Source: Sphingomonas sp.
GTDB taxonomy: Bacteria > Pseudomonadota > Alphaproteobacteria > Sphingomonadales > Sphingomonadaceae
Assembly: GCF_025362505.1 (NCBI RefSeq)
Contig: NZ_JANYGG010000013.1
Span: 1 to 64,000, forward strand
Direction of reading: 5' to 3'
Length of the DNA stretch: 64,000 bases
Part shown: in pieces, positions 33,601-45,701 of the stretch
Position numbering within the stretch: position 1 is the stretch's first letter
How the letters are laid out: each line of letters opens with the position of its first letter
Notes under the pieces: generated by a model
What the model saw: only the letters and a program-made list of their open reading frames with translations
Told to the model about the DNA's origin: nothing
The model's database searches: none
Translations under genes and position numbers: made by a program

Positions 33601-34388
33601 AGGACGAGCTCGACGACCAGCGGCACATGATCCGATGGCCGCTCCCACCCGCGCACGGGTTCGAGCACGACATGTTTGGTCGCCTGCCCGGCGAGCGCCG
33701 GGCTCGCCCACATATGATCGAGCCGCCGCCCGCGGTCGCTCGCTGCCCAGTCAGCCGCGCGGTAGCTCCACCAGGTGAAGTTGCGCGCCGGAGCCGGGAT
33801 GAACCTCCGCCCCAAATCGACCCAGTCATGCGCCGCCTGCAGCCGGCCAAGCGCCTCGACCTCGATCGGCGTATGGCTGACGACATCGACCAGCGCCTTG
33901 TGCGACCAGACATCGCATTCGAGCGGGGCGATGTTGAAATCGCCGACGATCAAAGTCGGCTCAGCCAACTTTTCGCTCCACCGCGTCATTCGTTCGACGA
34001 AATCAAGTTTTTGGCCAAACTTGGGATTGAGGGTGCGGTCGGGCACGTCGCCGCCAGCCGGGATGTAGACATTCTCTATCCTGAGCCCGCAGTCGAGCCG
34101 AGCGCCGACGTGCCGTGCCTCGCCATTGTCTTGCCAGTCGTGGCGCAGATCGTCGTGCAGCGGCAGCTTGCTAACGATCGCCACGCCGTGGTGCATCTTC
34201 TGCCCGTTGAGCAGCTGGTGGCGATAGCCCAACCGGTGGAACAGGTCGGCCGGGAAGACCGAGTCCATCGCCTTTGTCTCTTGCAGGCAGAGGATGTCGG
34301 GCGCTTCCTCGACGAGGAGCCGCTCGACGATCCCGGCACGCGCGCGCACCGAGTTGATGTTCCACGAAGCGATCTTGAGACTGGTCAC
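33597..34388 (-). CDS. xth: Exodeoxyribonuclease III
   Basis: This Mg-dependent AP endonuclease and 3'-5' exonuclease of the EEP fold acts in base excision repair. Motifs are KIASWNINSVRAR at the start, LCLQETKAMDSVFP (catalytic glutamate), VGDFNIAPLECDVW and the final PSDHVPLVVEL. It is 263 residues long. The start is GTG 34388; a weak GAGG precedes it. A palindromic repeat lies immediately upstream, and ribA is coupled downstream through a TTGA overlap. Confidence 0.95.
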   Translation of the reverse strand: MTSLKIASWNINSVRARAGIVERLLVEEAPDILCLQETKAMDSVFPADLFHRLGYRHQLLNGQKMHHGVAIVSKLPLHDDLRHDWQDNGEARHVGARLDCGLRIENVYIPAGGDVPDRTLNPKFGQKLDFVERMTRWSEKLAEPTLIVGDFNIAPLECDVWSHKALVDVVSHTPIEVEALGRLQAAHDWVDLGRRFIPAPARNFTWWSYRAADWAASDRGRRLDHMWASPALAGQATKHVVLEPVRGWERPSDHVPLVVELVL

Positions 34389-34398
34389 CGGCCTCGCT

Positions 34399-34461
34399 TA
34401 GAGCCTGATCGGTCGAGGTGGAAGCGCCTCGCGCTTCGACCGGGAGCGTGAATCAGGCTCT
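34399..34461. repeat. Intergenic palindromic repeat, copy 3
   Basis: TAGAGCCTGATCGGTCGAGG, then GAAGCGC-ctc-GCGCTTC, then GAGCGTGAATCAGGCTCT. It matches the first hairpin of the element at 10229 almost base for base but lacks the second hairpin. It lies 10 bp upstream of the xth start. Confidence 0.85.
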
Positions 34462-34508
34462 CAACCAGTACCATCAAAGCTCCGCTCCTTTGCGAGCAGG
34501 CGGAAAGG

Positions 34509-34544
34509 AAAAGGCCCCCGCTCCGGGGGCATGGAGCGAGGGCC
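34509..34544 (-). terminator. Rho-independent terminator, minus strand
   Basis: On the minus strand, GGCCCTCGCTCC-atgccccc-GGAGCGGGGGCC (12-bp stem with one wobble) is followed by TTTTCC. It lies about 170 bp beyond the lolA stop and therefore ends either a long lolA 3' UTR or a separate small RNA. Confidence 0.78.
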
Positions 34545-34715
34545 AACCAAGCGTATTCGTCACGCAAGGCGATTGCCGAGGCCGGGGGTAACAGGGGGAA
34601 ACCCCTTGGCGCTGCAGCGATCTTACTTGTTCTACTGCGTCGTCCCTGTCGCGGGGATGAACAAGTTGCTGAAGGCTACGCTTTTTGCGCAAGTCGGCCC
34701 GTCAGCCACACAATA
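34545..34715 (-). other. Structured 170-bp spacer between lolA and its terminator
   Basis: No convincing ORF is present. The spacer holds nested inverted repeats: CTTGTTC/GAACAAG (34627-34670 region) enclosing TCCC/GGGA, and CAGGGGG-aaa-CCCCTTG. On the minus strand it runs straight into a strong terminator. It may be a small RNA or a structured 3' UTR. I cannot assign an RNA family. Confidence 0.45.
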
Positions 34716-35333
34716 TTATCCGCGGCGCTTCTTTTGAGGCTCGGCGAACTGGAAGGCGGAATCCGGCACGCCGACATTATACCGCTGCTGGTCGAGCTTG
34801 ATCGTCGTCTTCTTGTTTTGCGCATCGGTCGCGGTCCAGCCTTCGAGCTGCAGCCCGCCCGGCGCATCTGGCGCCTTGATGAAGGCCAATACCATCGTCC
34901 CGAATTCCGGGCGCCGCGGATCGCGGACGCGCAACAGCACGACGCGCGGGTCCTGGGTCGGCAGGGTCCGCGAAATCCGCTTGAGGTCGGGGCTGCTCGA
35001 CAGCAACGGCGCCAGCGGCGACTTGGCGATCGGCCAGCGGTTCTTCTGCCCGACCTCATAGTCGAGAAAATAAAGGTTAGCGCCGTCCGCAACCATCAGC
35101 ATGTTCGCCTGCGCACCGTAATCGAAGCGCGCGCGGCCAGGCCGCTTGAGCGTCAGCTTGCCGCTCAGCTGCTGGCCCTTGCCGTTGGTCTGGACGAAGT
35201 CGGCAGTCATCGACTGGGTCGCCGCGAAGCTCTGCTCGACCTGGGTTACCACCGGATCGATCGCCGCTGCGGCAGGGGCCGCCATCGCGACGATTGCGAC
35301 CGGCGCGAGCAGGCGCGCGAAACTATTGGCCAT
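34716..35333 (-). CDS. lolA: Outer-membrane lipoprotein carrier protein LolA
   Basis: LolA ferries lipoproteins from LolCDE across the periplasm. The 205-residue protein has a signal peptide (MANSFARLLAPVAIVAMAAP, cleavage after AAA). The half-barrel fold is visible in FAATQSMTADFVQTNGKGQQ, LTLKRPGRARFDYGAQANML and DGANLYFLDYEVGQKNRWPI. ATG 35333 is chosen over 35381 because the signal begins there and GGAG is 9 bases upstream. It follows ftsK on the same strand, a frequent alphaproteobacterial arrangement. Confidence 0.93.
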   Translation of the reverse strand: MANSFARLLAPVAIVAMAAPAAAAIDPVVTQVEQSFAATQSMTADFVQTNGKGQQLSGKLTLKRPGRARFDYGAQANMLMVADGANLYFLDYEVGQKNRWPIAKSPLAPLLSSSPDLKRISRTLPTQDPRVVLLRVRDPRRPEFGTMVLAFIKAPDAPGGLQLEGWTATDAQNKKTTIKLDQQRYNVGVPDSAFQFAEPQKKRRG

Positions 35334-35435
35334 GTCTTGTCTCCAGAAATAGTAATCGGCCAAGTTTTGGCTTCGCGCCATTGAATGCGTCCTGAACCCT
35401 GTTGTTCCCCGGCGTTCAGGTCGAAGCCGCGTATC

Positions 35436-37772
35436 TCACAGCGGATGACCGTCGGTGTCCATCAGCACTTCGCGCCGCCCGACATGGTCCGGCTGGCCGA
35501 CCCGGCCGTCCTTTTCCATTCGCTCAATCAGGCGGGCGGCGCTGTTATAGCCGATGCGCAGCTGGCGCTGGATATAGCTGGTCGAAGCTTTCTGGCTTTC
35601 GGCCACCACCTGGATCGCCTTCTTGTACATCGCGGTTTCGGCGTCGTCTTCGCCCGTCGGCTGGCCGTCGAACAGGTAGCCGCCATCCTCCGGCTCCTCG
35701 GTCACCGCCTGGATGTAATCCGGCACGCCCTGCTTGCGCCAATGCTCGGCAACCGCGCGGACTTCCTCGTCGCTGACGAACGGGCCGTGGACGCGGACGA
35801 TCTGCTTGCCGCCTGGCATGTAAAGCATGTCGCCCTTGCCGAGCAGCTGCTCGGCCCCCTGCTCGCCGAGGATCGTGCGCGAATCGATCTTGCTCGTCAC
35901 CTGAAAGCTGATCCGGGTCGGCAAATTGGCCTTGATGACGCCTGTGATGACGTCGACCGACGGCCGCTGGGTTGCCATGATCAGGTGGATGCCCGCAGCG
36001 CGCGCCTTCTGTGCCAAGCGCTGGATGAGGAATTCGACCTCCTTGCCGGCGGTCATCATCAGGTCGGCGAGCTCGTCGACGATCACCACGATCTGCGGCA
36101 GAACCTCGTAATCCAGCTCTTCGGTCTCATAGATCGGCTGGCCGGTCTCGGCGTTGTAGCCGGTCTGTACCCGTCGCCCGAGCTGCGCGCCCTTGGCCTT
36201 TGCATCGCGCACCTTGGCGTTGAAGCTGGCCAGCGCGCGCACGCCGAGGCTGGCCATCATGCGATAGCGTTCCTCCATCTGCTCGACGGTCCATTTCAGC
36301 GCGCGGATCGCCTTGCCCGGCTCGGTTACCACAGGCGCGAGCAGGTGCGGGATGTCCTCGTACATCGACAGCTCGAGCATCTTGGGATCAATCATGATCA
36401 TTTTGCATTCGTCCGGCCCGAGCCGATAGAGCAGCGACAGGATCATGCAGTTGAGCCCGACCGACTTGCCCGACCCGGTCGTGCCGGCGACGAGCAGATG
36501 CGGCATCGGCGCCAGGTCGGCGATGACCGGGTCGCCGGCGATATTCTTACCGAGAATCAGCGGCAGCGACATATTCTGGTCTTCGAATGCCTGGCTGCCG
36601 ATCAATTCGCGCAGCGCTACAGCCTCGCGCTTCACGTTGGGCAGTTCGATCCCGATCACGCTCCGCCCGGGGATAGTCGCGACGCGCGCCGACAGCGCCG
36701 ACATGTTGCGCGCGATGTCGTCGGCGAGCTGGATCACCCGGCTCGCCTTGATGCCCGACGCCGGCTCCAGCTCGTACATCGTCACCACCGGACCGGGACG
36801 CACTTCGACGATGTCGCCGCGGACGTGAAAATCCTCGAGCACGCTCTCGAGCAGGCGGGCGTTGCGCTCGAGACCGGCGCGATCGATTTGAGGTTTGCCC
36901 GTTTCGGGCGGCGGAGCGAGAAGGTCGATCGCCGGCATTGCGTAGCTGTCGCCGAGCGCGAGGCTGGCCTGGCCCGCCGCGCGACCCTTGCGCACCGCGT
37001 CCCAACGTTGGGACGGCGCGATGCCGCTGGTCGACTCGGTCACCGCGACGGCTGGGCGCGAGCGCGGCGGGGCCGGTGCGGCATCGTTCATCGCCTCGCG
37101 GGGCTTGCGCCGTGGCTTCGGCTCGCGCGGCAGGGCAGCAGGATCGCGGCGGAAAAAGCCGGCAAGCCAAGCGCGTTCATCGGCGCCGATCGCGCAGGCG
37201 ACCCACAGCACGGCCAGTCCGCCGATCGCCAGCAGCGCCAGTAATGTCAGACGTAGCGGGCCGGCGATTGACGGGTTACCGATCAGCCCGAGTCCCGCGT
37301 CGATCCCGTGCGCGCCGGCAAGACCCAGCGCACCGCCCCACGCCGCGGGCAATCCCGACACCGTCGACCCGCGCATCAGCCCCAGCGCGACCCCGACCAG
37401 CAGCACGCCGATCGTCGCCACGAACAGCGCGCGCCCGAAGTGGCCGCGAGCTCCCTCGCGCATCAAGCGCAGCCCGAACAGCGCGATCACCGGCAGGAAC
37501 AGCGCGGCACCGGGCCCGAACAGCAACAGCAGCAAGTCGCTCGAAAAGGCGCCGAAGCCGCCGAGCCAGTTGACCGGCGGCCCGCCCGCCGCAGTGGTGA
37601 AGCTCGGGTCGGTGCTGCTGTGCGTCGCCATCGCCAGCCCGAGCGCCAGGCTCAGCGCAACCAGCACCGCGCCCATGGTCCGTCGGGCAAAGCGCCGCAC
37701 CGAGGCGGCGAGCGTGTCGCGCCAATCCGGACCCAGGTCCCGTTTCTGTGCGCGTTGCGCGACGGTCGCCAT
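35436..37772 (-). CDS. ftsK: DNA translocase FtsK
   Basis: FtsK is the divisome-anchored motor that pumps terminus DNA and activates XerCD recombination. The 778-residue protein has an N-terminal membrane domain with about four helices (residues 25-210) and a shortened proline/arginine-rich linker. The motor has Walker [16 protein letters not shown] (about residue 435) and Walker [16 protein letters not shown]. The C-terminal gamma winged helix ([28 protein letters not shown]) reads KOPS. The short linker is typical of this lineage. The long ORFs antisense to it are shadows. Confidence 0.96.
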   Translation of the reverse strand: MATVAQRAQKRDLGPDWRDTLAASVRRFARRTMGAVLVALSLALGLAMATHSSTDPSFTTAAGGPPVNWLGGFGAFSSDLLLLLFGPGAALFLPVIALFGLRLMREGARGHFGRALFVATIGVLLVGVALGLMRGSTVSGLPAAWGGALGLAGAHGIDAGLGLIGNPSIAGPLRLTLLALLAIGGLAVLWVACAIGADERAWLAGFFRRDPAALPREPKPRRKPREAMNDAAPAPPRSRPAVAVTESTSGIAPSQRWDAVRKGRAAGQASLALGDSYAMPAIDLLAPPPETGKPQIDRAGLERNARLLESVLEDFHVRGDIVEVRPGPVVTMYELEPASGIKASRVIQLADDIARNMSALSARVATIPGRSVIGIELPNVKREAVALRELIGSQAFEDQNMSLPLILGKNIAGDPVIADLAPMPHLLVAGTTGSGKSVGLNCMILSLLYRLGPDECKMIMIDPKMLELSMYEDIPHLLAPVVTEPGKAIRALKWTVEQMEERYRMMASLGVRALASFNAKVRDAKAKGAQLGRRVQTGYNAETGQPIYETEELDYEVLPQIVVIVDELADLMMTAGKEVEFLIQRLAQKARAAGIHLIMATQRPSVDVITGVIKANLPTRISFQVTSKIDSRTILGEQGAEQLLGKGDMLYMPGGKQIVRVHGPFVSDEEVRAVAEHWRKQGVPDYIQAVTEEPEDGGYLFDGQPTGEDDAETAMYKKAIQVVAESQKASTSYIQRQLRIGYNSAARLIERMEKDGRVGQPDHVGRREVLMDTDGHPL

Positions 37773-37884
37773 TAATCTTCCCCCGCCTTCGTGGCGTCAC
37801 CCAAATCGATGCGCCACAATGCCTTGAGGCGGACTCCCGGCGCAAGGCTTTCCTGTTGCGCCCGGAAAGCCTAGAGAAAGCGCC

Positions 37885-39102
37885 ATGCAAAGCAGCGACG
37901 TGATCATCCTTGGTGGCGGCCTTGTCGGCCTTGCTCTCGCCGCCGGGCTCGACGCCAGCGGCCTGACTTCGGTCGTGGTCGATCCGGCCGACCCCGACCT
38001 CCGTCTCGACGCGGTGTTCGACGGGCGGACCAGCGCGGTATCTTCCTCGTCGGCTCGAATGCTCGACGCTGTCGGTGTCAGCGGGCATTTCCTCGTCCCC
38101 GGCGGCCCGATCCGCCAGATCCGCACGTCCGATGGCCTCGCGCCCGGAAGCCTGACGTTCGATGCCGGCGAGGAGGGTGAGGCGCTCGGCTGGATGCACG
38201 AGAATCGTAACCTGCGTGCCGCACTCCGCGCCAGGGCGGAGGCAGGGAAGAGCATCGACCTGCGTTACAAGACGCGCGCCACGGCGATCGAGCGTGGCGA
38301 GCATGGTGTCAGGATGACGCTAGACAACGGCGAATCGCTTAGCGCACCGCTGCTGGTCGTCGCCGAGGGGCGCAACTCGCCAAGCCGCGACGCCGCCGGT
38401 ATTCGAATCGCCAGATGGTCTTACAACGATAGGGCGATCGTCTCGGTGCTGCGCCACGAAAAGCCGCACGACGGCATCGCCTACGAAATCTTCTACCCGA
38501 CTGGACCGTTTGCGCTGCTGCCCATGACCGACGACGAGCATGGCCATCGCTCGGCAATCGTCTGGTCGGTTCGTGAAGCCGACGCCGACGGCTTCCTCGC
38601 GCTGTCGGACGAGCAGTTCGCAGCCGAAGTGAAAGCGGCGATGGGCGGCTTCCTCGGTGCGGTTTCGACCCTCGCCGCGCGCTCGTCCTACCCGCTCGGC
38701 TTCCACCACGCCGCGCGGATCACCGACAATCGCCTCGCGATGGTCGGGGATGCCGCCCACGGGATTCATCCGATTGCCGGGCAGGGCCTCAACCTTGGCT
38801 TCCGCGACGCTGCCGCCCTCGCCCAGGTGCTGGTCGAAGGCGCGCGTCTCGGCCTCGACCTTGGCGACCGCCAATTGCTCGATCGCTACGAGCGGTGGCG
38901 CAGCCTCGACACGCTGATGGTCGCGATGTCGACCGATGGTTTCAGCCGGCTCTACTCGGTCCCCGGCAAGACGGCGTCGGCGGTGAGGCGATTCGGCATG
39001 GGTCTGGTCGACCGCATCGGGCCATTGAAGGACCGGCTGATGTCCGAGGCGCGCGGAACCAGCGGCGACTTGCCCTTGCTCCTGCGGGGCCTTCCGATCT
39101 GA
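37885..39102 (+). CDS. UbiH/UbiF family FAD-dependent hydroxylase
   Basis: This 405-residue flavoprotein monooxygenase of ubiquinone synthesis hydroxylates the aromatic ring of the prenylated precursor. The FAD fold begins DVIILGGGLVGLALAAGL. RTSAVSSSSARMLDAVGV is the UbiH-type arginine segment, and the second FAD motif is AMVGDAAHGIHPIAGQGLNLG. The C-terminus has RRFGMGLVDRIGPLKDRLM. The exact ring position (C1, C5 or C6) cannot be read from sequence alone. It is transcribed divergently from ftsK across about 110 bp. Confidence 0.92.
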   Translation: MQSSDVIILGGGLVGLALAAGLDASGLTSVVVDPADPDLRLDAVFDGRTSAVSSSSARMLDAVGVSGHFLVPGGPIRQIRTSDGLAPGSLTFDAGEEGEALGWMHENRNLRAALRARAEAGKSIDLRYKTRATAIERGEHGVRMTLDNGESLSAPLLVVAEGRNSPSRDAAGIRIARWSYNDRAIVSVLRHEKPHDGIAYEIFYPTGPFALLPMTDDEHGHRSAIVWSVREADADGFLALSDEQFAAEVKAAMGGFLGAVSTLAARSSYPLGFHHAARITDNRLAMVGDAAHGIHPIAGQGLNLGFRDAAALAQVLVEGARLGLDLGDRQLLDRYERWRSLDTLMVAMSTDGFSRLYSVPGKTASAVRRFGMGLVDRIGPLKDRLMSEARGTSGDLPLLLRGLPI

Positions 39103-39212
39103 TCGACTGCGGCCAAGTGACGCCACGCAGCAACAGGCCGGCGCAAAAACGGTGCGCTCCCCTTCACAAGCGGCCTCTGAAGGCTTAGCTGGCGACCACC
39201 ACAACCATATTC

Positions 39213-39227
39213 GGAGACCTCGCTATA
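39213..39227 (+). promoter_or_regulatory. Shine-Dalgarno and candidate AUA start for infC
   Basis: GGAG at 39213-39216 is 8 bases from an in-frame ATA (39225), giving I-P-P-P-Y-P-R-R-S before the first ATG at 39252. The ATG itself has no Shine-Dalgarno (TATCCGCGCCGTTCG precedes it). Non-AUG starts for infC are the basis of IF3 autoregulation in other bacteria. Confidence 0.6.
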
Positions 39228-39251
39228 CCACCGCCCTATCCGCGCCGTTCG

Positions 39252-39770
39252 ATGGCGCCGCCGGTCATGACCGGCCCCCGCTACAACGAGTTCATTCAGG
39301 CGCAGAAAGTCCGGGTGATCGACGAAAATGGCGAGAACCTGGGCGTGATGTATACGCGCGAGGCTTATGAGCAGGCAGTCAGCGTCGGCCTCGACCTGGT
39401 CGAGATCAGCCCGAACGCCGATCCGCCAGTCGCCAAGTTCCTCGACATCGGCCGCTTCAAATATGAAGCGCAGAAAAAGGCCAATGAGCAGCGCAAGCGG
39501 CAGAAGACGCAGGAGATCAAGGAGATCAAGATGCGTCCGAACATCGACGACCATGACTATGATACCAAGATGAAGAAGGTCGTCGAGTTCCTCGGCGACG
39601 GTGACAAGGTCAAGGTGACGATGCGCTTCCGCGGCCGCGAGATGGCGCACGGCCAGCTCGGCATGGCGGTGCTCCAGCGCGTCCAGGCAGAGACCGGCGA
39701 GATCGCCAAGGTCGAAGCGCACCCGCGCATGGAAGGCCGTCAGATGCTGATGGTACTCGCGCCAAAGTAA
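39252..39770 (+). CDS. infC: Translation initiation factor IF-3
   Basis: IF-3 prevents premature subunit joining and rejects non-canonical start codons. The N-domain is visible as [20 protein letters not shown] and [21 protein letters not shown] lysine-rich linker helix follows ([20 protein letters not shown]). The C-domain has [37 protein letters not shown] and ends MLMVLAPK. The 172-residue frame is given from the first ATG, but a ribosome-binding site points to an ATA start at 39225, which would add nine residues. A terminator follows directly, so rpmI and rplT are not cotranscribed here, unlike in many bacteria. Confidence 0.96.
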   Translation: MAPPVMTGPRYNEFIQAQKVRVIDENGENLGVMYTREAYEQAVSVGLDLVEISPNADPPVAKFLDIGRFKYEAQKKANEQRKRQKTQEIKEIKMRPNIDDHDYDTKMKKVVEFLGDGDKVKVTMRFRGREMAHGQLGMAVLQRVQAETGEIAKVEAHPRMEGRQMLMVLAPK

Positions 39771-39804
39771 CGCACTTTAATTTGTTGGTCTCAAATTGGC
39801 TCGT

Positions 39805-39836
39805 CTTGCCCTTACGGCAGGCGGGCCTTTTTATCG
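39805..39836 (+). terminator. Rho-independent terminator after infC
   Basis: GGCTCGTCTTGCC-cttac-GGCAGGCGGGCC forms a stem with wobble pairs and is followed by TTTTTA. It lies about 30 bp after the infC stop and separates infC from the TonB receptor gene. Confidence 0.78.
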
Positions 39837-39968
39837 TGACGACCGCTGGCTGTTGCATCTGTGCCGCAACTTGCGATGAAATCGGAGGAAACGCAGGCGG
39901 CGTGTTCACTTCGCCACCTTAGGCGACTAGCTTCGGCGACAATTAGAAGACTGCCCGTGGAGAGGAAC

Positions 39969-42923
<2,955 letters not shown>

Positions 42924-42948
42924 GGTCGAAACGCTGATCGAAGGGAGA

Positions 42949-42982
42949 GGGCCTCGCGGGTGACCGCGGGGCCCTTTTCTTC
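42949..42982. terminator. Rho-independent terminator after the TonB receptor
   Basis: GGGCCTCGCGG-gtga-CCGCGGGGCCC, with one wobble pair, is followed by TTTTCTT on the plus strand. It ends at the stop codon of convergent glnD. Confidence 0.82.
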
Positions 42983-45701
42983 AGGCGGCGCAAGTGGGCT
43001 GGGTTTCGGTGAGCGTGCCGAGCAGCGCTTCGCGCAACGCCTGGACCTCGCCGGCGTCGAGCTTTCGGCCGCCCGCCGTGGTGACGTAGAAGACGTCCAC
43101 CGCGCGCTCGCCATAAGTGGCGATATGTGCCGAATGAAGCTGGTGCCCGGCCTTGTAGATCGAGCGCGCGAGGCGGGCGAGGAGCGCCGGGCGATCCGGC
43201 GCATTGACCTCGATAACGGTCGTCCGGCTCGACGCCTGTTCGGCGATCAGCACGCGCGGGGCGACATTGAACACATTACCACGGCTATCGCGCCCGCCTT
43301 GTGGCAGCGCGGGTGCGTCGCCTTTAATCGCGTCGATGACGGAAGTCACGAGCCGCGCTCGCAGTCGTTTCTCGGCATAGGCGCGGCCCTGGCGATCGTG
43401 GACGAGTAGGTTGTCGAGCGCCATGCCGTCGCGTGTGGTGTGAATTCTCGCGTCGACGATGCTCGCGCCCGCCGCCGCCAGTCCCGCCGAGATGCGATAG
43501 AATAGACCCGGCGAGTCGGGAGCGAACACGCTGACCCGCGTCGCACCAGACTCGGTATCGTCCTCGGCGACGACGCTGGGCTCGTCCTTGTCGGCGGCCT
43601 CGATCTGCAGCGCATTGGCGAATTGCCATGTGGGAGGCTCGGCCACCCAGTAACTGTCGTGAAGCCTGCTGGCATGCTTCTCGGCGCGCGTTGGCTCCCA
43701 GCCTAGCTTCGCCGCCAGTTCCGCCTGGCGATAGATGACCTGTTCGCTCCTGCCGTGCTCCTTGTGACCCAACCGGAGGCGCTCCTCGGCGGCCTCGAAA
43801 ATCGTTCGCAGCAGGCTGCGCTTCCAGTCGTTCCACGTCCCCGGCCCGACCGCGCGGATATCGACCACGGTGAGGATGAGCAGCAACCGCAGCCGCTCGG
43901 GACTTTGCACGGCCCGCACGAAGTCCTCGACCGTCTGCGGATCCGCGAGGTCGCGGCGGAAGGCGGTGTTGGACATCAGCAGGTGGTGGCGGACGAGCCA
44001 TGCGACGGTCTCGGTCTCGCCCGGGTCGAGCCCGAAGCGCGGCCCGAGTTGAAGCGCAATCGCGGCGCCGAGCTCGCTGTGATCGCCGCCGCGGCCCTTT
44101 GCGATGTCGTGGAGCAGCACCGCGACATAGAGCGTCCGCCTCGACGAGATCTGCTTGAACAGCGCGGTCGACAGCGGGTGATCCTTCGCCAGTTCACCAC
44201 GCTCGATGGCCGCAAGCAGGCCGATCGCGCGGATCGAATGTTCGTCGACGGTATAGTGATGATACATGTCGAACTGCATCTGGGCGACGACGCGGCCAAA
44301 GTCAGGGACGAAGCGGCCGAATACACCGGCCTCGTTCATCCAGCGCAGCACGAGGTCAGGCGCGTTGCGGTCGGTCAGCACCTCGAGGAAGCAGGTGTTG
44401 GCGCGGGGATCGTCGCGAACCGTGTCGGCGAGCCGGGCATCGCGCGCCGCCGCGCGCATCGCCGCGGGGTGAATCTCCAGCCGGTTCGAGGCGGCGAGCG
44501 CGAACAGATGGAGCAGCCGCACCGGGTCCTGGGCAAAGAAATCGTCCGACGGAATCGAGAGCCGCCCGCGATCGAGGACGAAGCCGTCGAGTCGGGCTGG
44601 GCGGCGGCGAAGAGACGGAAGGCCGAACCGCCGTCCGCTTCGCGCGAGCTGTTCGTCGAGCTGAGCGAGGAACAGTCCGGTGAGGTCGCCGACCGTCTTG
44701 GCGTTGAGGAAATAGAATTGCATGAAGCGCTCGACGGCACTTTTGCCGGGCCGGTCCGAATAGCGCATTGCCGCCGCGATCTCGCGTTGGCGGTCGAACC
44801 CGAGCCGCTCTTCCGCTCGTCCCGCCGCGAGGTGCAGGTGGCAGCGTACCGACCAGAAGAAACGCTCGGCTCGCTCGAACCGGCGATATTCCTCGGCGGT
44901 CAACAGCCCTGCGCCGACAAGTTCGGCGGGCTGGCGCACGCCGTGGACATATTTGCCGATCCAGTAGAGCGTGTGGAGGTCGCGCAGGCCGCCCTTGCCG
45001 TCCTTGACGTTGGGCTCGACGACATAGCGGCTGTCGCCCATCCGTCTGTGGCGCTCATCGCGCTCGGCAAGCTTGGCGGCGACGAACTCGCGATTGGTAC
45101 CCGCCACCACGTCGCGGCGGAAACGAAGCGCGGTTTCGTCGGACAGTGCCTCGTCCCCCCACAAAAAGCGTGCCTCGAGGATCGACGTACGGATGGTCAT
45201 GTCGGACTTGGCGAGGGCAATCGCTTCCGTTGGCGTGCGGACCGACTGGCCGACCTTCAACTTGAGGTCCCACAGCAAGTATAACAGCCCCTCGACGACC
45301 TGCTCGCACCACGGCGCGCCGCCGGGGGGAACGAGCATCATCAGGTCGAGATCGCTGAACGGCGCCATCTCGCCGCGGCCGGTACCGCCGAGCCCGACCA
45401 GCGCGACGCGCTCAGCGAGGGTGGGATTCGGGTTCGGGAACAGCTTGTGCGTGACAAAGTCGAATGCGAGGCGGACGACTTGGTCGGCGAGGAACGCATA
45501 GGCGGCGGCGTGGGAGCGGCCGCGATTCGGCTCGGCAACGATTCGGCTGGAAATTTCGGTGCGGCCTGCGGCCAGGGCGTCACGCAGGATCGAGGTCGCG
45601 CTCGGCGTGAGGTCACCTCCCCTGGGCAGCGCGGCAATCATATCCGCGAGGGCGCGACGGTCGATGATCGCGCGGCGACGCTCGGCGGCAAGCTCGGTCA
45701 C
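42981..45701 (-). CDS. glnD: Bifunctional uridylyltransferase/uridylyl-removing enzyme GlnD
   Basis: GlnD senses glutamine and adds UMP to PII proteins when nitrogen is short, or removes it. The 906-residue protein has the nucleotidyltransferase motif [20 protein letters not shown] (about residue 105) and [20 protein letters not shown]. The HD domain has [20 protein letters not shown] (about residue 530). Two C-terminal ACT domains follow ([20 protein letters not shown] and [20 protein letters not shown]). GTG 45701 overlaps the mutS stop (GTGA); the listed ORF start is far inside mutS. The glnD-mutS pairing is common in alphaproteobacteria. Confidence 0.96.
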   Translation of the reverse strand: MTELAAERRRAIIDRRALADMIAALPRGGDLTPSATSILRDALAAGRTEISSRIVAEPNRGRSHAAAYAFLADQVVRLAFDFVTHKLFPNPNPTLAERVALVGLGGTGRGEMAPFSDLDLMMLVPPGGAPWCEQVVEGLLYLLWDLKLKVGQSVRTPTEAIALAKSDMTIRTSILEARFLWGDEALSDETALRFRRDVVAGTNREFVAAKLAERDERHRRMGDSRYVVEPNVKDGKGGLRDLHTLYWIGKYVHGVRQPAELVGAGLLTAEEYRRFERAERFFWSVRCHLHLAAGRAEERLGFDRQREIAAAMRYSDRPGKSAVERFMQFYFLNAKTVGDLTGLFLAQLDEQLARSGRRFGLPSLRRRPARLDGFVLDRGRLSIPSDDFFAQDPVRLLHLFALAASNRLEIHPAAMRAAARDARLADTVRDDPRANTCFLEVLTDRNAPDLVLRWMNEAGVFGRFVPDFGRVVAQMQFDMYHHYTVDEHSIRAIGLLAAIERGELAKDHPLSTALFKQISSRRTLYVAVLLHDIAKGRGGDHSELGAAIALQLGPRFGLDPGETETVAWLVRHHLLMSNTAFRRDLADPQTVEDFVRAVQSPERLRLLLILTVVDIRAVGPGTWNDWKRSLLRTIFEAAEERLRLGHKEHGRSEQVIYRQAELAAKLGWEPTRAEKHASRLHDSYWVAEPPTWQFANALQIEAADKDEPSVVAEDDTESGATRVSVFAPDSPGLFYRISAGLAAAGASIVDARIHTTRDGMALDNLLVHDRQGRAYAEKRLRARLVTSVIDAIKGDAPALPQGGRDSRGNVFNVAPRVLIAEQASSRTTVIEVNAPDRPALLARLARSIYKAGHQLHSAHIATYGERAVDVFYVTTAGGRKLDAGEVQALREALLGTLTETQPTCAA

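Noticed and set aside
32086-33630. 514-residue ORF on the plus strand
   Set aside because: Antisense to ribA and out of frame with yggS. No domain was recognisable.
34361-34376. Possible third parS (GATGTTCCACGAAGCG)
   Set aside because: Only the TGTTCCACG half matches. It lies in the xth coding start and lacks the second palindrome arm.
34531-34737. Small plus-strand ORF of 68 codons in the lolA spacer
   Set aside because: No ribosome-binding site or family resemblance. It runs through a terminator stem and into the lolA stop region.
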